This document shows, in pieces, positions 16,941 through 25,228 of a stretch of DNA of 32,414 bases (within the stretch, counting starts at the first letter, position 1; the number at the start of each line of letters is the position of its first letter). Source of the DNA: Mesostigma viride (taxonomy: Eukaryota; Streptophyta; Mesostigmatophyceae; Mesostigmatales; Mesostigmataceae). The notes beneath the pieces are model-generated. The model was not told the origin of the DNA. It saw only the letters and a list, made by a program, of their open reading frames with translations, and ran no database searches. The stretch covers positions 1 to 32,414 of the forward strand of contig RPFO01000352.1 in the NCBI GenBank assembly GCA_009746045.1. Direction: 5' to 3'. Made by a program: the position numbers and the translations under genes.

Positions 16941-18119
16941 CTAAAGGGGCCTGCGGCGGGCCTCGCGAGACAGGGCGTCCCTTCGCTGGTACAGGGTCTG
17001 CAACCGAAGCATGGATTCGCGCAGGGTGGCGGCCGCTCGGGCCAGCATGTCGTTGATGGCCGCCCGACGGGGGTCCCCGTGGGGCAGGGCGTTCCGCTGG
17101 CGGATCGCGGCGTCACGGAGCGCCCGGATGTGCCGTATCCTCCTCCGGCTCCTCTCTATCTCCGCGTCGAGGCGTTCGATGCCGCTCGTGGCGCGCGCGG
17201 CGCCCGTGGCGCGCTGACGAGACAGTCGAACGTCGCGGACCGTGTGCGTCCCTCCAAGAGCGGACGGGATGAGCGCGTCCCAGTGATCGGTGCCGTTGTG
17301 CAGGATGTACACCGGAGGGGCGCGGGTCCTCCTCCCTCCCGGCTCGTCCCCGGACGCCAGGATTTCGCTCTCCACGATCATTTTGTGGCGGAACGGCTTT
17401 TCTACCGTCATCACGGACAGGTTGTATATGTCGGTCCCCGTGTGGTGCGCGGCCAGCCTCATGATGTCATCGGTCGCGTAGTTCTTACCGCGCAGGTCGT
17501 TATCGATCTGCTTGATTTCGGAGGCTGTGAAGTCTGTCGGGATACCGTGAAGCCCCAAGGACAGGTACCGGCGCAGGTTGGCGCGCAACTCCTTTCGCAA
17601 TTGCCGCGTGGCTGCCGCTAGCTCGTCGGCCGTGATGGGAATTCCGAACTGTAGCGCCTTACCGAGCAGCAACGAGTAGTAAAAGCAGTTGCCGTCGCCT
17701 CTCGAGGGGCGTTTGTACGCGATCTCCTCCCCCCGCTGCGTCAGGAAGTAAAACGGTTTGTCCACGCCCTTGCGGGGGTGCGGGGGATACACCCCGTCGG
17801 AAGGGGGGGACGTCTGCGGGACGTGCAGGTGCGCGGTGGGGGTGACACGGTCCTTGGAGCGTTTCTTCTTGGTCGGGGCCGGGGGAGGCGGCGGTGGCGG
17901 AGGTGGCGGTGGCGGTGGGGGCGGCGCGATCTTCTTCTTCTTCTTCTTCTTCTTCCTCTCCCTCCGCGCGGGCTCCTCGGGAGGAGCGGAGTAGACGGGC
18001 ACTTCCTCCTCGTCCTCGGGATACGTGAAGTACACCTTTTTGTTCTTGGGCCGGCACTTGAGCATGCACTCTTCCATGCACTGCCCCTCCGTCCGATAGG
18101 GATGGATTACGAGCGCCAT
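16941..18119 (-). CDS. OTU-family cysteine protease (putative deubiquitinase)
   Basis: This is an intact 392-residue protein. The start is the ATG at 18119 (MALVIHPYRTEGQ); the frame is open further upstream, but that lies in the divergent promoter. A Cys-containing N terminus is followed by a poly-Lys run and a poly-Pro run (about 55-82). The OTU core follows: RGDGNCFYYSLLLG with Asp142 and Cys145, then a helical region, and the catalytic His279 in NGTDHWDALI after the strand PPVYILH. OTU enzymes cleave ubiquitin or ubiquitin-like chains, so interference with host ubiquitin signalling is likely. The C-terminal 100 residues are Arg-rich and helical. It is divergent from the gene at 18244 across 124 bp. 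Confidence 0.88.
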   Translation of the reverse strand: MALVIHPYRTEGQCMEECMLKCRPKNKKVYFTYPEDEEEVPVYSAPPEEPARRERKKKKKKKKIAPPPPPPPPPPPPPPPAPTKKKRSKDRVTPTAHLHVPQTSPPSDGVYPPHPRKGVDKPFYFLTQRGEEIAYKRPSRGDGNCFYYSLLLGKALQFGIPITADELAAATRQLRKELRANLRRYLSLGLHGIPTDFTASEIKQIDNDLRGKNYATDDIMRLAAHHTGTDIYNLSVMTVEKPFRHKMIVESEILASGDEPGGRRTRAPPVYILHNGTDHWDALIPSALGGTHTVRDVRLSRQRATGAARATSGIERLDAEIERSRRRIRHIRALRDAAIRQRNALPHGDPRRAAINDMLARAAATLRESMLRLQTLYQRRDALSREARRRPL

Positions 18120-18243
18120 CGTCGTTACTGTACTTAAAATTGAGATTTGTTTGAGGTTAGTTAGATTGGGAGCGTGCTCGTGTTTGTCAGTTATGCGTTT
18201 CGTCGGGGAATAATGTGTCCGCTCTTGGTACGACTGACTGACC

Positions 18244-18459
18244 ATGGAAGACGCGTGGTACGACGACTTCACCGCCAAGAAGCAGCCCGCCAAGAAGGAG
18301 CCGCCCGGCTCGGACGCGGAACCTGCCAAGCCGCCCGCCACGGCCGCGGGGGGCGACGAGGAGCCAGAATATCTGAACAAGTACCTGCGCGAGCACTACA
18401 GCACGGACAAGCGCAAGGTGCGTTCTCAGGAGCTAAAATATGCTCTCAAGGAAGACTAA
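18244..18459 (+). CDS. Small hydrophilic protein, 71 residues
   Basis: The ATG at 18244 follows the divergent promoter region shared with the OTU gene. The product is acidic/basic and probably disordered (KKQPAKKEPPGSDAEP), ending in EYLNKYLREHYSTDKRKV and a basic helix. No family is recognised. The stop at 18459 lies 2 bp before the next ATG, so it is probably cotranscribed with 18462-19199. Confidence 0.6.
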   Translation: MEDAWYDDFTAKKQPAKKEPPGSDAEPAKPPATAAGGDEEPEYLNKYLREHYSTDKRKVRSQELKYALKED

Positions 18460-18461
18460 AC

Positions 18462-19199
18462 ATGGACCCTCGCGAGGTGGCGGCCTGGGTGAAGTTGTGG
18501 CTGTGGATGGCGCTCCTTCGCATCCTGGCGCTGGCCAGGTGCGTGCGGAAGAGGCTGCGGGGAGGGCCGGGGAACGAAGAGGGGGGCCCGCTGCTGATCA
18601 AGAGGGTCTTTCTTAGCCACGAGGACGAGTGGGGGATTTACACCACCAAGTTCCGGGAGCTGTGTGCCGCAGGGCCCCTGAGGCTGCCCCCCTCGGCCCT
18701 GCTGGATAAGCTGGGGGCGTGCGCCTTCGCGGCCCACCGCAGGCTGTCCATGTCCGTCGTGTACGGGTACGGCGGTCGCGAGTACGTGGTGACGTACGAC
18801 CTGGATCACCCCGACAAAGAGATCGTGTTCCCCCCCTGGGGAGAAGCCCACCCGCGCGGAGAGGATAAAGCCGGGAAGAGGCACAGGACGGCCGTGTTGT
18901 CTGCCACTCTCGGGAGGTGCTCGCCCCATCCGGACGACAAGGACATCACGGACGCGCTGTCCGCGTTCCTCGGGCCCGACAGAGACTTCTACGCGTCCGC
19001 CGGCCTGCCCCAGTACATCTGGTGCATCATCAGGCACATAGGCATCGACGCCATCGTCGCGGGCGCCTCCAAGCCCGGCAGCGACCAGGCGGACGTGCAG
19101 GACGAGTTTATGCGCGTGATTTACGGCAGCGGGGAGTGCCTCTTATTCCACCCGAAGGCCGGGGGGTGTCTCGTAACAGGTGGCGTCAAGGTAGGGTAG
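18462..19199 (+). CDS. Membrane-anchored conserved viral-type protein
   Basis: This is an intact 245-residue protein. A hydrophobic segment near the N terminus (VKLWLWMALLRILALARCV, about 10-28) suggests a membrane anchor. The globular part contains YGYGGREYVVTYDL, then VLSATLGRC, DDKDITDALSAFLGPDRDFYAS. The 'vTD.l..flGp..dFy' phrase recalls a small giant-virus family (DUF5772-like, from memory), of unknown function. It lies 2 bp after the small gene upstream and 3 bp before the VLTF3 gene, suggesting one transcription unit. Confidence 0.6.
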   Translation: MDPREVAAWVKLWLWMALLRILALARCVRKRLRGGPGNEEGGPLLIKRVFLSHEDEWGIYTTKFRELCAAGPLRLPPSALLDKLGACAFAAHRRLSMSVVYGYGGREYVVTYDLDHPDKEIVFPPWGEAHPRGEDKAGKRHRTAVLSATLGRCSPHPDDKDITDALSAFLGPDRDFYASAGLPQYIWCIIRHIGIDAIVAGASKPGSDQADVQDEFMRVIYGSGECLLFHPKAGGCLVTGGVKVG

Positions 19200-19202
19200 A
19201 CG

Positions 19203-19938
19203 ATGGAGGACGACGCGGACAACTTCTCGTTCGAGGGGGTGGGCCCGAGATGGAGCCCGCCGCCCCCTACCGCGTATACAACGTCCGCCCGCTGCTGGAC
19301 ATGATGGACGCGAAGGTGTGGCCTGAGAGGACGGACCTGTGCTGCTGGTGGTGCTGCCACCCCTTCGACACCGTGCCCTGTCCGCTGCCCATCCGCTACA
19401 AGGAGGGTCGCGGGTTCGTCGTCAAGGGCTGCTTCTGCTCGTTCAGCTGCGTCAAGGCCTACAACCTCAAGGACAGCGGCTCGGCCTCCTGCGTCCGCGG
19501 GAGTCTCCTGTTCCTCATGACGCAGCGGCTGTGGAGGGCGGGGAGGCACGGCAGGCCCTTCCCCGGCGTGCCGGCCGCCCCCCGAGGACCTGCCTCGAGA
19601 TGTTCGGAGGCCCCATGACCATCGAGGCGTTCCGGGCCAGCAGTCGCAGCGAGGTGCACATGCTGAAGGAGCCGCCCTTCGCCATGAACTTCCTGCCCGA
19701 GGCGGACTTTGTGCAGAAGATCAACGACGTCTCCCGGGCCATGAAGGCAGACGCGGTGGCGACCTACAGGCGGGACCCGGACAACCCCGCGCCGGTTAAG
19801 AAGGCGCAGCAGCCGGCCGGCACGCTCGCGTTGAAGAGGGCGCGACCCATGGTGGACTCCAAGTGCTCGCTGGACAAGTTCGTCAAGGTGGTCACCACGG
19901 AGAACGGGAAGAACCCCAAGAAACCGAAGAAGGCGTAG
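19203..19938 (+). CDS. Late transcription factor VLTF3-like (poxvirus A2L family), frameshifted
   Basis: VLTF3 is a hallmark Nucleocytoviricota gene needed for late viral transcription. The protein has the family's zinc-ribbon region: CCWWCCHPFDTVPCPLPIRY, then GCFCSFSCVKAYNL, then the C-terminal signature LEMFGGPMTIEAFRASSR. About 245 residues are encoded. Two frame changes are needed: near the G5 run 19235-19239, after the N terminus MEDDADNFSFEGVG, and at the C6 run 19578-19583. An internal ATG at 19251 (MEPAAPYRV) could instead start the middle frame. Both breaks are at homopolymers and all segments fit the family, so I read it as an intact gene with length errors. The tail is Lys-rich. 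Confidence 0.85.
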
Positions 19939-20221
19939 GGATGCACAGGTGGTGCGTCCACGCCCGGTCCGTAGCGTGCGACACCACCGCGTCCCCGTAG
20001 ATGGGTATCTGGAAGGCGAAGCTGGCCAGCACGTTGATGGGCGATCCCGTGATCTCCGCCTCGCCGTTGTACTCCGCCGTGAGGCCACACGAGTCGCAGT
20101 GACGTCGATGGACCGGGCGCTCGGTTTTCAGCAGCGCTCGCTTAACCGTTCTCACGGCGCACGGGTCGCACGACCCGTGCGTCACATCTAGGTCGTCGCA
20201 CGGGATGACGAGCAGGTCCAT
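19892..20221 (-). CDS. Small Cys-motif protein, convergent with VLTF3
   Basis: ATG at 20221 (MDLLVIPCDDLDVTHG), 109 residues, open on the minus strand. Two cysteine pairs are visible (SCDPC and HCDSCG, about 25 residues apart), which could bind zinc. A hydrophobic stretch follows (SPINVLASFAFQIPIYGDAVV). The last roughly 15 codons overlap the VLTF3 3' end on the other strand, so the true end may be earlier. I do not recognise the family. It fills an otherwise empty 280-bp gap. Confidence 0.5.
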   Translation of the reverse strand: MDLLVIPCDDLDVTHGSCDPCAVRTVKRALLKTERPVHRRHCDSCGLTAEYNGEAEITGSPINVLASFAFQIPIYGDAVVSHATDRAWTHHLCIPTPSSVSWGSSRSPW

Positions 20222-20258
20222 GATCTCGTAAAAAAAACTGTGTATCTGTATAATACCA

Positions 20259-22077
20259 ATGACAGGGTTAAACGTGCCCCAGAGCGAACTGGACTACCTA
20301 CTGCGGGCCACGCCAAACATGAACCAGCAGAACCTAGAGTCCCTGGCCATCGACATGATGCTGAAGAGTCTGCAGCAGCCCGCCCCCGCCGCCGCTCCGC
20401 TAGCTCAGGCGGCGTACGTGACCCCGCCCACACGAAAGCGAGGGCCCGGACGCCCGCCCGGGGCCAAAAACAAGCCCAAGGTGCCCTTGTGGGAGACCCC
20501 CTCCCCCGCCACGTGGGCGCAGAGCCCGTACGCCACGTCGCCCGCGCCCAGAAAGCCGAAGAAGCCGCGAACCGCGGCGCCCGACTGGGGCTGGGTGCCG
20601 CCGCCCACCGCCAGCTTCCTCCCCCCCAGCTGCCTCCCACCGCTTCCTACCCCCCTCTTTGGACTCCCCCCGCCGCGGCCCCGCCCCCTCTCCCACAATG
20701 GCCCGCTTCGGCCTTCTCCCCGCCGCAGTGGCCCGATCCGTCCGCGGCCAGTACCGCCCAATCGCTGGCCCAGCAACAACAGCGGCAGATCGAGGCGCTG
20801 TTCAACACCCCGGCTTGTACACGGCCTCCAGCAAGTCCTCGCCGGACGCGGGCATCCCCCCGCAGGTGTACATGCGCGAGTGGACCAACGTGGACGCCGC
20901 CGCCCGGGCGGCCCAGCCCGCCACGACGCCCGTCGGCGAAATCCTGCGATCCATGCACGCGGGGGAGAAGGTCGCCACGCCCTCCCTGATCGAAGCGCGC
21001 GTGGACTGCGCCTCGGGGGTGGCCAAGAGCCTGCCCCGGGACCGCGTGGTGGCGCTCGCCAAACGACTGTATCCCGACATCCCGGCGCAGGCCATCGAGA
21101 CGGCCACCAAGGCGGACCTGTGCGCCATGGTCGCGGACGAGGCCATAGAGAGCATCACCAAGGCCTTGTGCGCCTCGACCATGTACGGCGGCGTGGACTC
21201 CAAGACGCGTCTCGCGTCCATCGCGGCCTTCATGACCAGAGCGGAGTCGCCCGAGGCCTTCGCGGCCATGCCCAAGGAGGCCCTCTGCACCATGATATCG
21301 AACATGCTCAAACCGGAGCAGAGGGCGGCCGTCATGGAGAAGGCGGGCGCCTCGCCCTCCTCCATCCCGTGGAAGGACTGGGCATCCAATATCTTCGGGG
21401 CGGTGGGGGCCATGGGGGAGGGGCTGGGGTCCGTGGGGGCTCTGCAGCACTTGCCTCAATGGGCACAGGGGTTGGCGCTTGCCGGGGGGGTCTTGAACAA
21501 GGACGGGGAGGACAGGATGAAGTTCATCCAGGAAAACGCGGGCCGATTCGCGTCTGTCGGAGGAAATGAGTTGGGCCTTTGGGACAGGACGAAGATCCAG
21601 GCAAACGACGCCGTGAACAGGGGCTCGGAATCGTTCCTGGGCAGGGCGGCAGGCACGATCACCAACGCGGTGGGAAACGCTGCCGGTGCCGTTGCGCAGG
21701 TCGCGGCCCCTATCGTGGCCCTCGGAACGGGTGCCGGCGTCCCTGCCACCGTCATGGCTGGTCTACAAGGCCTTGGAAGCCTGGCGAATTGGTGGCACCG
21801 GGGGAAGCAGTTCAAGGCGGGAGAGGCGCCGTCGGCGTGCGACCGGGCGTACTCGTGCTGCGTGGACGCCATGGACGCCTGCCACAACGCGCGGATGCAG
21901 AAGCTGGAGGCCTTCCTGAAGAAAAACAGGTCGCGGGTGTACACCTCCAAGGCCCCCTCCGGCGACCACGCCCTCCATCAGGATATGCTCTCCGTCTCCA
22001 GGCCCGTGTGTCGGCGCGGCGTGTGCTCCGTGCGCCTGGAGGCGGGCGACGGGGACTACTACACGCTGTGTGGTTAA
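20259..22077 (+). CDS. Large virion-protein candidate with AT-hook and hydrophobic C-terminal region, frameshifted
   Basis: One product of about 606 residues is spread over three frames. The first (MTGLNVPQSELDYLL, ATG at 20259) carries an AT-hook-like motif (RKRGPGRPPGAKNKP). It changes frame at C7 (20621-20627) into a Pro/Gln segment (SLAQQQQRQIEALFNTP), then again at 20808-20811 into the long third segment (LYTASSKSSPDAGIPP) that runs to 22077. That part is Ala-rich and helical (NVDAAARAAQPAT), with a Gly/Ala hydrophobic region (GTITNAVGNAAGAVAQVAAP and beyond) and a Cys-rich tail (CDRAYSCCVDAMDACHN, RPVCRRGVC). AT-hooks bind the minor groove of AT-rich DNA. A DNA-linked or membrane-linked virion component is my inference; no family is recognised. 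A TATA-like GTATAATACC lies just upstream. Confidence 0.6.
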
Positions 22078-22116
22078 ATCGCGCGCTTTATTTCCGCTGC
22101 CCATGTGCAAAGGTGG

Positions 22117-22649
22117 ATGGAGTCCTCCCCGCGCCCCCTCACGCTCATGTGCTCCGAATGCAACATCGAGAAGCCTCGCGGGGGGTACAACAGCCGCAAC
22201 TGGAGGCTCCTGGGCCCCTGCCAGCTCTGCCACCGTGCCGCCCGCGTCAGAGACCGGTCCACGGTCGAGGGATACTTCCGCTTCCACCTGGACAGGCTCG
22301 CCCATTCTCCGAAGGGCGCGTCCGTCCAGCTCACCGTCCAGGATCTTGTGAAGATGTGGGAAGATCACAAGGGCCTGTGCGCGCTGACCGGGAGGCCCAT
22401 GACGCACGAGTACAACCCGACGGGGGGAGGTACCCCGATTCGGCGACGGTGGATCTGATCGACTCAAACGACAGTTACCGCGCGGACAACGTACGGCTGG
22501 TCTGCTTCCAGGTCCACAGGATGAAGGGGGAGCTGCCGCTCTCCGATTTCGTAACCGTCTGCAGGAGTGTCGCAACCGCCGCCGGGCAGTTAGCGACGGC
22601 GAGCGCGGCGTCCCCCCCGCTCCGTGAGAGGTGGTCGGACATGGTATAA
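22117..22649 (+). CDS. HNH endonuclease-like protein with zinc ribbon, frameshifted
   Basis: About 177 residues from the ATG at 22117 (MESSPRPLTLMCSEC). The N-terminal part has two Cys pairs (CSEC and CQLC) typical of the zinc ribbon preceding giant-virus HNH domains. The HNH region runs CALTGRPMTHEYN, then, after a frame change at G6 (22422-22427), DSATVDLIDSNDSYRADNVRLVC. This matches the family pattern 'C..Tg.p......s.DrIds..gY..dNvrlVc'. HNH enzymes nick or cut DNA and are often mobile. No flanking intron or intein is visible, so a free-standing role is possible. The break is in a homopolymer and both halves fit the family. Confidence 0.7.
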
Positions 22650-22763
22650 GTTCCCGAGCCCCCCCGGTTCGGGCAGGTTCTCACCACCCCCGCTGATCAC
22701 CAGCGCCGCCTCTGTTGAGCGCCACACGTCCGCAGCGTCCGCACTCCCTAGCGAATTCCAGTC

Positions 22764-23474
22764 ATGACGTCCACCATCGTCCTGTTCGAGGATTTCGACC
22801 CCTCCAAGATCGTATACCGGGACCCCAAGCGCACGGCCTCGGGAGGGCTGTCCGTGTACGTGAACTACATGAAGGATGGGAAGGAGGTGCCCATCCGCAT
22901 CCAGACCCCGAGGATGCGCGCCCCGTTCGGGATAAGCCACTTCGAGGCCAAGACACCAGGCACCACCGCCCCGCCCAAGTACACGCTGGACCTGAGCATG
23001 GATGGGCACTACGACCCCGCCAGCGACACGGGCATTTTTTACAAGAAGTGGGTGGACTTCGACGACCTGAACAAGGACACGTCCGTCGAGAAGAGCACCG
23101 CCTGGTTTGGCAAGAAACTGAGCCGCGAGTTCGTGGACGAGCTCTACACCTCCGCCATCAAGCCCTCCAAGAAGGAGCAGTACCCGCCAACCTTCAAGTG
23201 CTCGGTCCCCTTCCGCAACAACAAGTTCGATTGCCAGTTCTTCGACGAGGACAAGAAGCCCGTCACCGGGTTCGAGCTGGAGAAGGGAATGGAGGTGCAG
23301 ACCATCGTGGAGATATCGCGCCTGTGGTTCATGGGCAAGAAGTTCGGGTGCACGCCCGTCTTGAAGCTGGTGCAGTTTTTCCCCAGCAACAGGATGCCGC
23401 TAGGGTACTCCTTCATCGAGAAGGGCAGTGACGAGGAGATGTCCAACAACTCCGACGAGGAGCCCTCAAACTGA
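22764..23474 (+). CDS. Conserved giant-virus protein, DUF5871-like, putative ssDNA-binding
   Basis: This intact 236-residue protein starts at the ATG at 22764 (MTSTIVLFEDFDPSKIVY). The phrases FDPSKIVYRDPKRTASGG, LSVYVNYMKDGKEVPIRI and TPRMRAPFGISHFE match a family I recall across giant viruses, whose members read 'P+..k.ggksvyinY...+l.lqtP.m..PfG.s'. That family has been proposed to bind single-stranded DNA; function is not shown by sequence alone. The C-terminal half contains TIVEISRLWFMGKKFGCTPVLKL and an acidic tail, a layout common to ssDNA-binding proteins. An AATAAA signal follows at 23513. Its presence strongly supports a nucleocytoviricot origin. Confidence 0.8.
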   Translation: MTSTIVLFEDFDPSKIVYRDPKRTASGGLSVYVNYMKDGKEVPIRIQTPRMRAPFGISHFEAKTPGTTAPPKYTLDLSMDGHYDPASDTGIFYKKWVDFDDLNKDTSVEKSTAWFGKKLSREFVDELYTSAIKPSKKEQYPPTFKCSVPFRNNKFDCQFFDEDKKPVTGFELEKGMEVQTIVEISRLWFMGKKFGCTPVLKLVQFFPSNRMPLGYSFIEKGSDEEMSNNSDEEPSN

Positions 23475-23512
23475 GTGACTTTTGACCTGTAAACTATTCC
23501 TCTTACCGATTC

Positions 23513-23518
23513 AATAAA
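23513..23518 (+). terminator. AATAAA polyadenylation-type signal
   Basis: AATAAA 39 bp after the stop of the DUF5871-like gene, in an AT-rich spacer before the gene at 23601. Confidence 0.55.
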
Positions 23519-23600
23519 CTCTAATGCACGCGAATTGCGAATCCTACAATGAGTACCCAACGCAAATTAAATCGTAATGTTTAATTATCGAACCACATCC

Positions 23601-23831
23601 ATGGCGCACAAGGGGACGATGAACGATCCCATAGATTTGTCGTTAGACGACGAGGACATAGAAATCATAGCGGGGTGGCCGGCTGGCAAGTACCCCACGC
23701 GCGCCCCTCGAAGTGTGCAGAACAGCACGGCGAGGTTGGCGGGCGAGAAGGGCGTGGATGCCCTCAGGGCCAGCACGCTACATCTGGTGGACGCGTTGGA
23801 GCGGGAAATCGACGCAGACCCGCATAAATAA
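23601..23831 (+). CDS. Small acidic protein, 76 residues
   Basis: I use the ATG at 23601 (MAHKGTMNDPIDLSL); an in-frame ATG at 23577 would add eight residues but lies in the AT-rich leader. The N-terminal half has PIDLSLDDEDIEIIAG, an acidic-hydrophobic pattern like a SUMO-interacting motif. The rest is helical (DALRASTLHLVDALEREID). No family recognised. It is separated from the next gene by about 30 bp with a TATA-like sequence. Confidence 0.5.
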   Translation: MAHKGTMNDPIDLSLDDEDIEIIAGWPAGKYPTRAPRSVQNSTARLAGEKGVDALRASTLHLVDALEREIDADPHK

Positions 23832-23860
23832 TCTCTGATGCATCTAGTATATCATCGACC

Positions 23861-24508
23861 ATGTCTTCCGGATACTGCAATGCCATCGTGGACAGCAGCG
23901 AGGAGTACGTGGGCGTCCTGTCCCGCCCGGAGGTGTTCGACGGCATTTGCGGCGACGAGGCCTTCCAGAGCCTGCAGTCGGCCCTGAACGGCAACCTGGG
24001 CACGGCCTCCAGCATCATCCCCGCAAGCCAGTACGACCTCAAGTTCGGCATGGACACCCGCCAGAGGGAGTACCTCCTCAACCACGGCAGCACGTTCGAG
24101 GACCAGCTGGCCTTCGGCTCAGAGCGCCTGCCGGCCCCCGCGGACGTGGTCGGCGCCACCCTCGACGACTACAAGGTCGGCGTGGGCTACATCACCAGCA
24201 ACAGCAAGGATTTCCCCGTATCGGACATCCAGACGCTGCGGCCATACATCCCGGCGCCGGTGAGCACCGACAACTGGGGCTCCATCGGGGTGGCCACCAC
24301 GGGGGCCTTCGGCCAGCTCGTCACCAACAACACCACGCTGCTGGACCCGCGATTCTACTGGGTGTCCTCGGAGCCTACCGGGAACAGCATCTTCGGCTTC
24401 CCTGAGGTGGCGGACACCGCGGCGTTCGGCGTGTGGGGAGAGTCGGCAGCCCCGCAGTTGCAGAACATCTGGGGCGCACCCGGTGTCGTGTCCGTGGGCG
24501 GGCTGTAG
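23861..24508 (+). CDS. Hypothetical 215-residue protein, possible virion component
   Basis: Intact gene, ATG at 23861, with GTATATC 11-17 bp upstream. The product is rich in Gly, Ser, Thr, Asn and aromatic residues (NWGSIGVATTGAFGQLV, DPRFYWVSSEPTGNS), has few Lys/Arg, no membrane segment and no Cys pairs, and ends in GAPGVVSVGGL. This composition suits an abundant structural protein, but I recognise no family. Codon use is strongly GC-ending, like highly expressed neighbours. Confidence 0.65.
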   Translation: MSSGYCNAIVDSSEEYVGVLSRPEVFDGICGDEAFQSLQSALNGNLGTASSIIPASQYDLKFGMDTRQREYLLNHGSTFEDQLAFGSERLPAPADVVGATLDDYKVGVGYITSNSKDFPVSDIQTLRPYIPAPVSTDNWGSIGVATTGAFGQLVTNNTTLLDPRFYWVSSEPTGNSIFGFPEVADTAAFGVWGESAAPQLQNIWGAPGVVSVGGL

Positions 24509-24565
24509 AGTGCGTTCCCGGGAGGAACATTTTGTGTCTCATATTGCAACGACGGTCCCCTGCAA

Positions 24566-25048
24566 ATGAACGGCCACGACGCGGAACAGTGGAGGGCGGA
24601 CATGAGGAGCATGACCAGCGAGTACATCGAGATCGACAACGCCATCAAGGCCGCCTCCAAGGAGATGCTGCCCCTGAGGAAGCGCAAGAAGGCCCTGCAG
24701 CAAGACATACTGACGGGCATGGTGGGCGCGGGGGTGGACGCATGCAACATCTCCGGCACCGCCGACCGACTGGTCGTGAAGAACCACAAGAAGAAGAGGG
24801 CGCTCAAGGTGGAGGACTACCACGACCGGCTCCTGCGCTTCTTCGAGGGGGACCGTGACAAGGTGCAGGGGTGTCTCAAGGTGCTGTTCGAGCCCGTCTA
24901 CCTGGAGGACGTGGTGCTCCGTAGGGTGAAGAAGAGGCAGAGCCGCAAATCCAAGAAGGAGCAGCACGCGCAGGAGATGGAGGAAGAGGCGGCGGCCATG
25001 GACGAGGAGGGCGAGGGCGGCGAGGAAGAAGAGGAGGGGGAGGACTGA
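24566..25048 (+). CDS. Coiled-coil protein, DUF5760-like
   Basis: This intact 160-residue protein starts at the ATG at 24566. The N-terminal coiled coil (YIEIDNAIKAASKEMLPLRKRKK, about 20-45) is followed by a small domain (NISGTADRLVVKNHKKKRALKV). This layout is that of a small family (DUF5760, recalled) present in many giant viruses: 'idd.i...........+k+k..l...i...m......i.....kl......k..l....i'. A long acidic tail (EEAAAMDEEGEGG) ends the protein. Function is unknown; several members are virion-associated, so a structural role is possible. Confidence 0.65.
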   Translation: MNGHDAEQWRADMRSMTSEYIEIDNAIKAASKEMLPLRKRKKALQQDILTGMVGAGVDACNISGTADRLVVKNHKKKRALKVEDYHDRLLRFFEGDRDKVQGCLKVLFEPVYLEDVVLRRVKKRQSRKSKKEQHAQEMEEEAAAMDEEGEGGEEEEEGED

Positions 25049-25052
25049 GCAC

Positions 25053-25208
25053 TCACCACTCCCGTCGCATGTCTCTGACGAAGTAGTCGATGCCGCTCGC
25101 CTCCCTGGGGATGTCCAAGTAGCTTCCGTACGCGTTGATCCACTCGCCGGACCAGGGCAGCGAGACTATATCGTTGTGGAAGGGGTGCCAGAAGGCCTCG
25201 TGTTCCAC
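25053..25208 (-). CDS. Short coding fragment, 5' end missing
   Basis: The minus strand between the coiled-coil gene and the RING/TRAF gene is clearly protein-like: EAFWHPFHNDIVSLPW, SGEWINAYGSYLDIPRE, YFVRDMRREW. It is Trp/Tyr-rich and unlike random GC-rich frames. No ATG precedes it; the frame opens with a GTG at 25208, and the RING/TRAF gene lies divergently 21 bp beyond. It may be the C terminus of a truncated gene, a short gene with a non-ATG start, or the end of a gene disrupted by a frame error. Confidence 0.4.
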   Translation of the reverse strand: MEHEAFWHPFHNDIVSLPWSGEWINAYGSYLDIPREASGIDYFVRDMRREW

Positions 25209-25228
25209 CCTCGCCCCGTGCAACCGGC

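Noticed and set aside
15742-16944. 400-codon open frame opposite the cysteine desulfurase
   Set aside because: It is a shadow frame typical of GC-rich DNA. The minus-strand frame matches NifS/IscS along its full length.
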